From positions 248,001 through 312,000 of the forward strand of contig JALUUM010000027.1 in assembly GCA_027021365.1 (NCBI GenBank): a stretch of DNA of 64,000 bases, read 5' to 3'. Under the pieces are notes generated by a model. That model had not been told where the DNA came from, ran no database searches, and saw only the letters and a list, made by a program, of their open reading frames with translations. Below, one piece after another: positions 10,423-18,225 of this stretch. The first letter of the stretch is position 1. Each line of letters starts with the position of its first letter. The translations under genes and the position numbers were made by a program. The DNA is from Spirochaetales bacterium. GTDB taxonomy: Bacteria; Spirochaetota; Spirochaetia; SZUA-6.

Positions 10423-10821
10423 ATGAGTCTTTCAGACCCTATTGCGGATATGCTGACTAAAATCAGAAATGCATCGATGGCAAGGCATGAAAAGGTCGAT
10501 CTAACGCCATCGAAGTTGAAACTGGAAATCGTCAAGATCCTGAAAACAGAGGGTTATATTAAGAATTTCAAAAAGATCAATCAGGATGGTAAGAATTACA
10601 TAAGAGTCTTTTTGAAGTATGACAAGGACAACAGATCGGTTATTCATGGTTTAATGAGAATTTCCAAACCCGGTAGAAGGATATATGCGGGTTACAAGAC
10701 AATGCCACGGATTCTGAATGGTTACGGGACGATAATTGTAACCACCTCAGCCGGTGTCATTACCGGTGCGAAGGCTGTTGAAAGCAAGGTTGGTGGTGAA
10801 TTGATCTGTAGTGTTTGGTAG
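10423..10821 (+). CDS. rpsH: 30S ribosomal protein S8
   Basis: 132 residues, usual length. S8 organises the 16S central domain and in E. coli is the spc-operon repressor. Start [17 protein letters not shown] and end [10 protein letters not shown] are typical. Between S14 and L6 as usual. Confidence 0.98.
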   Translation: MSLSDPIADMLTKIRNASMARHEKVDLTPSKLKLEIVKILKTEGYIKNFKKINQDGKNYIRVFLKYDKDNRSVIHGLMRISKPGRRIYAGYKTMPRILNGYGTIIVTTSAGVITGAKAVESKVGGELICSVW

Positions 10822-10837
10822 AAGGGGATTTAAGCAA

Positions 10838-11377
10838 ATGTCAAGAATAGGAAGAATGCCAATAAAGATACCACAAGGTGTTACCGTGACAGTGAAGAAG
10901 AATGAGGTCTCAGTCGAAGGACCGAAGGGAAAGCTTTCCCAGAAGGTCAGACCTGAAGTCGATGTGAAGGTAGATGGTGATACCGTTACCTTAACGAGAA
11001 AGAATGAATCTAAATATGCAAAATCGCTGCATGGCCTTTACAGGAATCTTATAAACAACATGGTTATCGGAGTCTCGGAGGGATTTAAGAGGACTCTCTT
11101 AATAAATGGAGTTGGATACAGGGCGGAAATATCCGGAAATACTCTCATCATTAACGTCGGATATTCTAATCCTATACACTATCCAATTACCGAGGATATA
11201 AAGATTTCTGTTGAGGGAAACAATAGCATTACCGTAGAAGGGATAGACAAGCAGCGTGTGGGCCAGGTGTGTGCTGAAATAAGATCTTTCAGACCGCCAG
11301 AACCGTATAAGGGTAAAGGAATAAAATACGAAGATGAGCATGTGCGAAGAAAGATCGGGAAATCCGGTATAAAATAG
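10838..11377 (+). CDS. rplF: 50S ribosomal protein L6
   Basis: 179 residues from ATG 10838 (MSRIGRMPIKIPQGV); the frame runs 9 codons further upstream over the rpsH end but AAGGGGAT is the SD for this ATG. L6 lies near the sarcin-ricin loop and factor-binding site. C-terminal signature PPEPYKGKGIKYEDEHVRRK is present. Confidence 0.98.
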   Translation: MSRIGRMPIKIPQGVTVTVKKNEVSVEGPKGKLSQKVRPEVDVKVDGDTVTLTRKNESKYAKSLHGLYRNLINNMVIGVSEGFKRTLLINGVGYRAEISGNTLIINVGYSNPIHYPITEDIKISVEGNNSITVEGIDKQRVGQVCAEIRSFRPPEPYKGKGIKYEDEHVRRKIGKSGIK

Positions 11378-11386
11378 GGGTTTGCT

Positions 11387-11746
11387 ATGAAGAAACTGCT
11401 TGAAAAACAAAAGAGACGATTGAAGAGAAAGTTGAGGATAAGGAAGAGAATAAGGGGTACAAGTGACAAACCAAGGATTACCGTGTACAAGAGTAACAGG
11501 TATACTTATATCCAGGCCATTGATGACACCAAGGGTATCACTATTGCTTCTGCTTCGAATATTGAAAAAGAGCTCAGAGAGGTAAAGAATCGCGTCGAAG
11601 ATGTCGGTAAGCTTGGAGAGACCATTGCGAAACGTCTTAAGGATAAAAAGATTGAAACGGCTGTTTTTGACAGAAATGGTTATGTCTATCATGGGAAAGT
11701 CAAGGCAATCGCCGACGGGGCCAGAAAAGCCGGATTAAAGTTTTAG
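11387..11746 (+). CDS. rplR: 50S ribosomal protein L18
   Basis: 119 residues. L18 binds 5S rRNA with L5. The basic N terminus, KPRITVYKSNRYTYIQAID and the end DRNGYVYHGKVKAIADGAR are typical. Standard position between L6 and S5. Confidence 0.98.
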   Translation: MKKLLEKQKRRLKRKLRIRKRIRGTSDKPRITVYKSNRYTYIQAIDDTKGITIASASNIEKELREVKNRVEDVGKLGETIAKRLKDKKIETAVFDRNGYVYHGKVKAIADGARKAGLKF

Positions 11747-11755
11747 GGGGAAAGC

Positions 11756-12259
11756 GTGGAACCAGACAGAGACAGAATGGAAGTTGAATATATAGAGAAG
11801 CTTGTGAAATTGAACCGAGTTGCAAAGGTAGTAAAGGGTGGAAGAAGATTTTCCTTCTCTGCCTTAACGGTTGTCGGGGATAAAAACGGTAATGTCGGTT
11901 ATGGCTTCGGGAAGGCAAATGATGTGGCCGATGCCATAAGAAAGAGCATAGAGAAGGCTAAAAAGAACATGATAAAAGTCCCCATTAAGAAGAATACACT
12001 TCCGCATATGATTATTGGTAAATATAAGAGTGCAGAGGTGTTACTGAAACCGGCAACGCCCGGAACTGGAATAATTGCGGGAGGTCCTGTAAGGGCTGTT
12101 ATGGAGGCAGCAGGGGTAAAGGATATTCTTACAAAGTCTTTGGGAAGCAAGAATGCAATAAACATTGTCAAGGCTGTCTTTAACGGAATAGAAAACTTAC
12201 TGGATGCTAGAGAAGTTGCAGAGGCAAGGGGCAAGAAATTAAATGAACTCTGGGGTTAG
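11756..12259 (+). CDS. rpsE: 30S ribosomal protein S5
   Basis: 167 residues with a GTG start supported by the SD TAGGGGG; a later ATG (11777) is possible but less well placed. S5 sits at the mRNA entry channel and contributes to fidelity. Contains the double-stranded RNA-binding fold start [20 protein letters not shown] and the [17 protein letters not shown] motif (here [15 protein letters not shown]). Confidence 0.98.
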   Translation: MEPDRDRMEVEYIEKLVKLNRVAKVVKGGRRFSFSALTVVGDKNGNVGYGFGKANDVADAIRKSIEKAKKNMIKVPIKKNTLPHMIIGKYKSAEVLLKPATPGTGIIAGGPVRAVMEAAGVKDILTKSLGSKNAINIVKAVFNGIENLLDAREVAEARGKKLNELWG

Positions 12260-12261
12260 TC

Positions 12262-12444
12262 ATGAAAAAATTGCGCATTAAACTTGTAAGAAGCACGATA
12301 GGGAGAAAACCCAAACATAGAAGGACTGTAGAAGCTCTGGGATTAAGGAAGGTAGGTTCTGTTGTTGAACATGAAGCTACACCACAGATACTTGGAATGG
12401 TGAACAAGGTTTCATATTTGCTGGATGTAGAGGAGTTGAAGTAA
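12262..12444 (+). CDS. rpmD: 50S ribosomal protein L30
   Basis: 60 residues, family length. Recognised by [20 protein letters not shown] and [12 protein letters not shown]. Stop overlaps the rplO ATG (TAATG), implying coupled translation. Structural protein near the 5S rRNA side of the large subunit. Confidence 0.97.
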   Translation: MKKLRIKLVRSTIGRKPKHRRTVEALGLRKVGSVVEHEATPQILGMVNKVSYLLDVEELK

Positions 12445-13193
12445 TGGATGAGTTTGTAATTAGAGCGCCAGAAGGCTCCAGAAAAAAGAAGAGACGCGTG
12501 GGACGTGGGCCAGCTTCGGGAAAGGGAAGTACGGCAGGACGGGGAACAAAGGGACAGAAATCCCGTTCAGGTGGTGGTGTTAGACTCGGATTCGAGGGAG
12601 GGCAGATGCCCCTGTACAGGAGAGTTGCCAGGCGTGGGTTTTCAAACTATCCTTTCAAGAAGGAATATCAGATAGTAAATGTCGAATCTCTCTCCAAATT
12701 CGAGGATAACGAAATTGTCAATGCAAAGAGCCTGAAGGAAAAGGGCCTTATTAAGAAGGAATCAGGGTATGTGAAGATTCTTGGTAATGGGAAACTGGAG
12801 AAGAAACTTATTGTTGAAGGTGTAAAGGTTTCCGGAAGTGCCAGAGAAAAAATTGAAAAGGCAGGCGGTCAGGTGAAAGTTACCGGTGAAAGGGAAGAGG
12901 TTGTTCCTTCTCCGAAGAAAGAGGAAATCACCGCAAAGGTTACCAAGAGGGCAGAAGAGAAAGCTCCTTCCGTGAAAACCCAAAAGAAGGAGAAATCAGA
13001 GAAAAGTCCCGTTGAAAAGAAGGTTAAAAAGACAGAAGCTAAAAAAGAGAAGGCAGAAAAGGAGAATGAAGACGGAGGGACTCCTGAAGAAGGTTCCAAG
13101 AAGAAGGTAACAAAGAAAAAGACTGCCGAAGAAACGGCCAGTGATAAAAGTGATAAAAAGGAAAAAGGCAAAACCGAGGAAAAGGTAGAATAA
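12444..13193 (+). CDS. rplO: 50S ribosomal protein L15 with long charged C-terminal extension
   Basis: 249 residues against about 145 for ordinary L15. Residues 1 to about 148 are a normal L15, with the RGPASGKGSTAGRGTKGQKS region, GFEGGQMPLYRRVARRGF and the C-terminal SGSAREKIEKAGG. From about 150 to the end the sequence is a low-complexity tail made mostly of Lys and Glu with Ser/Thr, for example KKVTKKKTAEETASDKSDKK. No stop, frameshift or promoter marks the junction. L15 is a late 50S assembly protein; what the tail does is unknown. It runs straight into secY, one base between stop and ATG. Confidence 0.97.
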   Translation: MDEFVIRAPEGSRKKKRRVGRGPASGKGSTAGRGTKGQKSRSGGGVRLGFEGGQMPLYRRVARRGFSNYPFKKEYQIVNVESLSKFEDNEIVNAKSLKEKGLIKKESGYVKILGNGKLEKKLIVEGVKVSGSAREKIEKAGGQVKVTGEREEVVPSPKKEEITAKVTKRAEEKAPSVKTQKKEKSEKSPVEKKVKKTEAKKEKAEKENEDGGTPEEGSKKKVTKKKTAEETASDKSDKKEKGKTEEKVE

Positions 13194-13194
13194 G

Positions 13195-14517
13195 ATGGCA
13201 ACTAATCCATTGATAGATGTTTTCAGGGTAAAAGATTTAAGGGATAGGATACTTTTTACTGTATTTATTCTTATAATATTCAGGCTGGGAACCCAGATTC
13301 CCATTCCCGGAATCAACATCAATGCATTGAAGGTATATTTTCTTGCTCAGCAAACGGGTGTCAATGTTGGAATAACTGATTATTTGGACTTTTTCGCCGG
13401 GGGTGCATTCAAACGATTTTCGCTATTCATGTTGGGTATTATGCCCTATATCTCCATGTCTATAATAATGCAGCTTTTTCTTGTTGTTTTCCCCAAGCTT
13501 AAAAAGCTTTCAGAGGAGGAAGGCGGTAGGAAAAAGATACACAGATATACGAGAGTTGGTACCGTAGCAGTTTGTCTTGTTCAATCTTTTGCAATTACTC
13601 AGTATGCCGACAGGATTCCTGATGCCATAACTATGGATAGACTCCCTTTCATTCTCATTGCAATGTTGACGGTTACGGCAGGAACAATCTTTCTTATGTG
13701 GATGGGAGAGCAGATAACACAGCGGGGTGTCGGTAATGGTATTTCACTTATAATTTTTGCAGGAATAGTTGCAAGAATTCCCAATGCACTTTTTCTGACA
13801 CTCAACCAGATTCAGAGCAGGGAGTTAAACCCTGTTTTTGTAATCGTAGTCTTCATAATGTTCGTGGTTGTGGTTGCACTGGTCGTTTATGAGCAGCAGG
13901 GACAGAGGAAAATACCTGTCCACTATGCAAAGAGAGTTATAGGACGAAAAGTCTATGGTGCTCAGAATACATATATACCTTTCAAGATAAACCCGTCGGG
14001 TGTTATTCCTGTAATATTTGCCTCTTCGTTGTTGATCTTTCCGTTACAGATAGCACAGAATCTGGGTTCCAAAATCGTATGGCTATCAAAGTTTGCATCG
14101 TGGCTGAGGCCAACAGGTCTTCCTTATATAGTACTGTATGCCCTTTTGATAATTTTCTTTGCATATTTCTATACGCAGGTTACATTGAATCCTGTGGAAA
14201 TATCAAAACAGATACGGGAAAACGGAGGTTCCATACCAGGTATCAGATCAGAGAAGATGGAAGAGTACCTTACCAGGATATTGAACAGGATTATCCTGCC
14301 CGGGTCACTTTTTCTTGCATTTATTGCTATTATTCCAACACTGGTACAGGTCTGGATCCATTTTCCCAGGTCTTTAGCACGTCTTATGGGTGGAACATCG
14401 CTTTTAATTATGGTAGGTGTGGACCTGGATACGATGTCGCAGATAGAAGGGCACTTGAGGATGCATCACCATGAAGGTCTTGTAAGAAAGGGTAGAATCC
14501 GCTCGAGGAATTTATAG
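13195..14517 (+). CDS. secY: protein translocase channel subunit SecY
   Basis: 440 residues, ten predicted membrane helices. Central pore of the Sec translocon in the inner membrane. Typical motifs are RIPFTVFILIIFRLGTQIP-like start (FRLGTQIPIPGIN), LGIMPYISMSIIMQL, the long cytoplasmic loop IPVHYAKRVIGRKVYG, and the C-terminal GTSLLIMVGVDLDTMSQIE. Its SD lies inside the rplO end. Unlike many bacteria, adk, map and infA do not follow; rpmJ does. Confidence 0.98.
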   Translation: MATNPLIDVFRVKDLRDRILFTVFILIIFRLGTQIPIPGININALKVYFLAQQTGVNVGITDYLDFFAGGAFKRFSLFMLGIMPYISMSIIMQLFLVVFPKLKKLSEEEGGRKKIHRYTRVGTVAVCLVQSFAITQYADRIPDAITMDRLPFILIAMLTVTAGTIFLMWMGEQITQRGVGNGISLIIFAGIVARIPNALFLTLNQIQSRELNPVFVIVVFIMFVVVVALVVYEQQGQRKIPVHYAKRVIGRKVYGAQNTYIPFKINPSGVIPVIFASSLLIFPLQIAQNLGSKIVWLSKFASWLRPTGLPYIVLYALLIIFFAYFYTQVTLNPVEISKQIRENGGSIPGIRSEKMEEYLTRILNRIILPGSLFLAFIAIIPTLVQVWIHFPRSLARLMGGTSLLIMVGVDLDTMSQIEGHLRMHHHEGLVRKGRIRSRNL

Positions 14518-14526
14518 GGGGTAATA

Positions 14527-14640
14527 ATGAAAGTCAGAGCAAGTGTGAAACCGATATGTGACAAGTGCAAGGTAATTCGCAGACGAGGGGTCGTAAGGAT
14601 TATCTGTGAAAACCCAAAACACAAGCAAAGGCAAAAATAG
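14527..14640 (+). CDS. rpmJ: 50S ribosomal protein L36, zinc type
   Basis: 37 residues, [20 protein letters not shown] and so on. Zinc ligands C11, C14, C27 and H32 are all present (C+ form). Nine bases after secY with SD AGGGGGTAAT, 12 bases before rpsM. L36 is a small 23S-binding protein stabilising the large subunit. Confidence 0.98.
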   Translation: MKVRASVKPICDKCKVIRRRGVVRIICENPKHKQRQK

Positions 14641-14652
14641 GAGTAGTTTTAA

Positions 14653-15021
14653 ATGGCAAGAATTGCAGGTGTAGATTTACCAAACAAGCATGTTGATATT
14701 GCTCTTACCTATATTTATGGAATAGGTCATTCTTCAGCTCTGAAGATATGTGAAGCAACCGGTATCGACATATCCAAGAGAATGAATGATCTGACAGCGG
14801 AAGAGATCAACAAGCTCAGGAAGGTTATCGAAAATGATTATAAGGTTGAAGGTCGACTGAGAACGGAAGTCTCTCTAAACATTAAGCGGCTAATGGATAT
14901 CGGAAGTTATAGAGGACTACGTCATAGGAGAGGATTGCCAGTGAGGGGGCAGAGAACGAGAACCAATGCCAGAACGAGAAAGGGTAAAAAGAAAACCGTA
15001 GCAGGGAAGAAGAAACGCTAA
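14653..15021 (+). CDS. rpsM: 30S ribosomal protein S13
   Basis: 122 residues. Head protein that contacts tRNA and forms bridges B1a/B1b. Start [20 protein letters not shown], the helix-two-turn-helix region [10 protein letters not shown], and [20 protein letters not shown] are typical. First gene of the alpha-type block here. Confidence 0.98.
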   Translation: MARIAGVDLPNKHVDIALTYIYGIGHSSALKICEATGIDISKRMNDLTAEEINKLRKVIENDYKVEGRLRTEVSLNIKRLMDIGSYRGLRHRRGLPVRGQRTRTNARTRKGKKKTVAGKKKR

Positions 15022-15043
15022 ACTATGTGGAGGATGATGGAAG

Positions 15044-15427
15044 TTGGCTAAAAGAACGAGAAAAGAAAAGAAAAAGAAAAATATAGCTGTGGGTAATGTT
15101 TATATTCAGGCTACTTTCAACAATACCATAGTTACTATTACAGATACAGCGGGAAATACCATATCTTGGGCATCAGCTGGTGGCCTGGGCTTCAAAGGGG
15201 CAAAGAAATCCACCCCATATGCTGCACAGGTTACAGCTGAAACTGCGGCAAATAAGGCTATGGAGAATGGTTTGCGTGAGGTGCATGTTTTTGTAAAAGG
15301 GCCTGGTGTAGGAAGAGAATCAGCCATTAGATCGCTTGGGGCGCTTGGATTGAAGGTACGTTCAATAAAGGATGTTACCCCAATTCCTCATAATGGTTGC
15401 AGGCCAGAGAAAAAGAGAAGAGTTTAA
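15044..15427 (+). CDS. rpsK: 30S ribosomal protein S11
   Basis: 127 residues with a TTG start ([12 protein letters not shown]); the ATGs just upstream are out of frame, and GTGGAGGATG provides SD. S11 lines the platform near the E site. Core motifs [26 protein letters not shown] and the C-terminal [18 protein letters not shown] are typical. Confidence 0.97.
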   Translation: MAKRTRKEKKKKNIAVGNVYIQATFNNTIVTITDTAGNTISWASAGGLGFKGAKKSTPYAAQVTAETAANKAMENGLREVHVFVKGPGVGRESAIRSLGALGLKVRSIKDVTPIPHNGCRPEKKRRV

Positions 15428-15439
15428 TAGGGGGAGTCA

Positions 15440-16075
15440 ATGGGAAGATATTTGGGTCCTCAGTGCCGATTATGTAGAGCTGAGGGAGTGAAACTATACC
15501 TGAAAGGTGACAGGTGTAATACCGATAAATGTCCGATTACGAAGAAGAAGGGTATGCCGGGAAAGGGTCCCAGAGCCAGGATAAAGAAACGTTCCGATTA
15601 CGGAGTTCAGCTGAGGGAGAAACAAAAAGTAAAGAGAATGTACGGCATGCTGGAAAAACAATTCAAGATATTCTTCCTGAAGGCTGAAAAGATGCGGGGT
15701 ATTACCGGTGACAACCTTATTCAACTTCTGGAGAGGCGTCTCGACAATATCGTGTATAGGATGCATTTTGCCTCTTCAAGGAAGATGGCCAGACAGATTG
15801 TTTCACATGGCCATATTCTTGTAAATGGTAGAAAGGTCAATATACCATCGTATCTCGTTAAGGAGAATGATGAGATAGAGGTGAGGGAGAAGAGCAAGAA
15901 GCTGCTTGTTATTAAGGAAAGTTTGAAAGAATATTCGAGGGCAGGCGTGGTACCCTGGCTCGAAGTTGACCCTGACAGGGTATGGGGTAAGGTTAAGATG
16001 ATACCACGAAGAAACGATGTTACAGATCTTGCCAATGTCAATGAGCAGCTTATCGTTGAACTATATTCCAAGTGA
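15440..16075 (+). CDS. rpsD: 30S ribosomal protein S4, zinc type
   Basis: 211 residues. S4 nucleates 30S assembly and sits at the mRNA entry tunnel. N-terminal zinc ligands C9, C12, C26 and C31 (C+ form), then the S4 RNA-binding domain with RLDNIVYRMHFASSRKMARQ and VSHGHILVNGRKVNIPS. Usual position between S11 and RpoA. Confidence 0.98.
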   Translation: MGRYLGPQCRLCRAEGVKLYLKGDRCNTDKCPITKKKGMPGKGPRARIKKRSDYGVQLREKQKVKRMYGMLEKQFKIFFLKAEKMRGITGDNLIQLLERRLDNIVYRMHFASSRKMARQIVSHGHILVNGRKVNIPSYLVKENDEIEVREKSKKLLVIKESLKEYSRAGVVPWLEVDPDRVWGKVKMIPRRNDVTDLANVNEQLIVELYSK

Positions 16076-16085
16076 GGTGTATTAA

Positions 16086-17132
16086 ATGGCGCGTAAGAAT
16101 CTATTGAAAGGATTCAAAAGGCCTAAAGGTATAACTTTTGAACATAGCGAAGTTAATCCGGATTATGGGAAATTCATTGCATACCCCTTTGAACGTGGTT
16201 ACGGAACGACAATCGGAAATACCCTAAGGCGCATTTTACTTTCTTCTATCGAGGGTTACTCGATAACAGCTGTTAGGATAACGACTTACGATAGTGAGGG
16301 GACTCCGCATGTTATTTCAAATGAATTCGAAGCAATTCCTGGAGTAAAAGAGGACACACCCGATCTCATCAACACGTTGAAATTGATAAAACTTAAACTC
16401 GATGGAGATCTGGAAGAAAAGGTTATAACAGTTGAGAAACGCGGCGGGGGTAAATTCCTGGCTGGTGATCTGGAAGTTGATAATGATATAACAATAATCA
16501 ATAAAGATGTGCTTATTGCCACATTGATGAATGATGCGAATATCGATTTTGAATTTCAGATAAATCTTGGACGAGGATACGTACCTTCGGAGAGAAATGA
16601 GAAGTATATCGAGGTTATTGGCACTATTCCGGTGGATGCCATTTTTTCACCCATTATGAAGGTTAAATTCTCTGTTGAGAATGCACGGGTGGGGCAGCGG
16701 ACAGATTATGATAAGCTTATTCTCGAGTTGTGGACGGATGGTACGATTGCTCCGGATGATGCATTGGCCGAGGCTGCAAAGATAGCCAAGGACCATTTTA
16801 CAATATTCATAAATTTCGACGAAGAAGAAACGATGGAAGAGGAAGAAATAGACGAAGAAGAGGAAAAGATACGGGCCATCCTGAATACCCCTGTCGAGGA
16901 GTTGGAGCTTTCAGTTCGCTCCAGCAACTGTCTTCGCAATGCAAATATCAGGACAATCGGAGATCTTACCAGAAAGACCGAAGAAGAAATAGCAAAGACT
17001 AGAAATTTCGGAAAGAAGTCTCTCCAGGAGATCAAGGAAAAATTGAAAGAGAGAGGTTTGAGTCTTGGAATGACGGATTATAGTGTGCTGAAGCAGAGAA
17101 ACAAGAAAGAGGAGACTAAGGATGAAACATAG
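16086..17132 (+). CDS. rpoA: DNA-directed RNA polymerase subunit alpha
   Basis: 348 residues, slightly longer than usual. N-terminal dimerisation domain (1 to about 230) with [21 protein letters not shown]-terminal domain (about 270-330) for UP-element and activator contact with [18 protein letters not shown] and [14 protein letters not shown]. The linker contains a run of Glu/Asp ([16 protein letters not shown]). The last 11 bases overlap the start of rplQ, implying coupling. Confidence 0.98.
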   Translation: MARKNLLKGFKRPKGITFEHSEVNPDYGKFIAYPFERGYGTTIGNTLRRILLSSIEGYSITAVRITTYDSEGTPHVISNEFEAIPGVKEDTPDLINTLKLIKLKLDGDLEEKVITVEKRGGGKFLAGDLEVDNDITIINKDVLIATLMNDANIDFEFQINLGRGYVPSERNEKYIEVIGTIPVDAIFSPIMKVKFSVENARVGQRTDYDKLILELWTDGTIAPDDALAEAAKIAKDHFTIFINFDEEETMEEEEIDEEEEKIRAILNTPVEELELSVRSSNCLRNANIRTIGDLTRKTEEEIAKTRNFGKKSLQEIKEKLKERGLSLGMTDYSVLKQRNKKEETKDET

Positions 17133-17532
17133 GATAGGATTCAACAGACTCAGTAGAAAGGCGAGTCATAGAAAGGCTCTCTACAGAAATATGCTTCAGG
17201 CCCTTTTTAGGTATGAGAGAATAAAGACAACGAAAGCAAAAGCAAGAGAGATTAGAAGACTTGCAGAAAAAATGATTACAAGGGCCAAGAATGATACTGT
17301 GCACAATCGAAGGATAATTTTTAAGTACATACACAACAAATCGATACTGGATAAATTGTTTAAAGATATTGCACCCCGCTTCAAAGAGAGGCCAGGTGGA
17401 TACACAAGAATTCTTAAGCTTGGTTTCAGGTACAGTGATGGTGCTGAAATGGTTTTGCTTGAACTTGTCGAGAGAAAAGAGCTGGTTAAGAAGAAGAAGA
17501 AAGAAAAGGAAACAGCAGCCAGCGAAGGATAG
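17122..17532 (+). CDS. rplQ: 50S ribosomal protein L17
   Basis: 136 residues. Tunnel-exit protein. Typical [20 protein letters not shown] start, [18 protein letters not shown] and [19 protein letters not shown]; a short Lys/Glu-rich tail is added. Starts within the rpoA end. Last ribosomal gene of the cluster. Confidence 0.98.
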   Translation: MKHRIGFNRLSRKASHRKALYRNMLQALFRYERIKTTKAKAREIRRLAEKMITRAKNDTVHNRRIIFKYIHNKSILDKLFKDIAPRFKERPGGYTRILKLGFRYSDGAEMVLLELVERKELVKKKKKEKETAASEG

Positions 17533-17540
17533 CAGATACG

Positions 17541-18146
17541 GTGACTGTAAAGAACAGGGGGGATGGTGCATGGCTATATAACAATGTATCATCCCCTTTT
17601 TTGTTTCTATCTGGTTTCCTGTTTGCAATAGCCATTATTTTTCAGAGGAATCTTATATTCAAAACAGTCGAATTTGTCATCATTCTGATGTTGCTGATTC
17701 TTTTGAAAAAAAGTATTAAATTATTTATTAGTACGATTCTTTTTCTTGCCATTGTTTTCTTCAATGCTCTTTCACCGGCAGGAAGAGTATTGTACAGGAT
17801 TGGGAGATTTGTTATTACGAAGGACGCACTTGAGTTAGGGATAAAGAAAGGGTTGGATATAGTGAGTCTTTTTTATCTCTCAAAGATAATTATCAGGAGG
17901 GATCTGATATTACCCGGTAAAATCGGTATGGTATTGGGTAGAGCATTTGTGTATTTGAATTTACTCTTTGAGAACAGGGAAAAGTTGGATATCAGGGAAC
18001 CGATCAAGAGTATAGATCAAATCATGCTGGATGTTTACAACAGCAGCATCGTTGTGAATAAAAGAAACAGTTCCAGGACTACAGTGAAAGGAGCACTGGT
18101 TCTGTTTTTTTTCCTCTCTACGAGTTTTCTGATTATCTTTTTTTAA
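17541..18146 (+). CDS. small integral membrane protein, possibly EcfT/CbiQ-like
   Basis: 201 residues, GTG start 8 bases after rplQ, so cotranscribed with the ribosomal genes. Hydrophobic segments at about 18-34, 42-55, 60-77 and 183-201 make it an inner-membrane protein. The central VLYRIGRFVITKDALELGI followed by a helix resembles the region of EcfT/CbiQ transporter subunits where RIG, an IT and a G-rich helix occur, but the usual two EcfA-binding Ala-Arg-Gly signatures are not evident and no ATPase or S component is nearby. I therefore treat the family link as weak; function unknown. Confidence 0.55.
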   Translation: MTVKNRGDGAWLYNNVSSPFLFLSGFLFAIAIIFQRNLIFKTVEFVIILMLLILLKKSIKLFISTILFLAIVFFNALSPAGRVLYRIGRFVITKDALELGIKKGLDIVSLFYLSKIIIRRDLILPGKIGMVLGRAFVYLNLLFENREKLDIREPIKSIDQIMLDVYNSSIVVNKRNSSRTTVKGALVLFFFLSTSFLIIFF

Positions 18147-18225
18147 ACTAACGCCCATACTCAGTACTGGCCGATAAATAGATAAGGGTAAAAATAGGAA
18201 AAATCGAGGAGGATATCAACTGCCG

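Noticed and set aside
1..17540. tRNA genes within the str/S10 cluster
   Set aside because: No cloverleaf-like segment was found in the short intergenic gaps, which are all below 80 bases.
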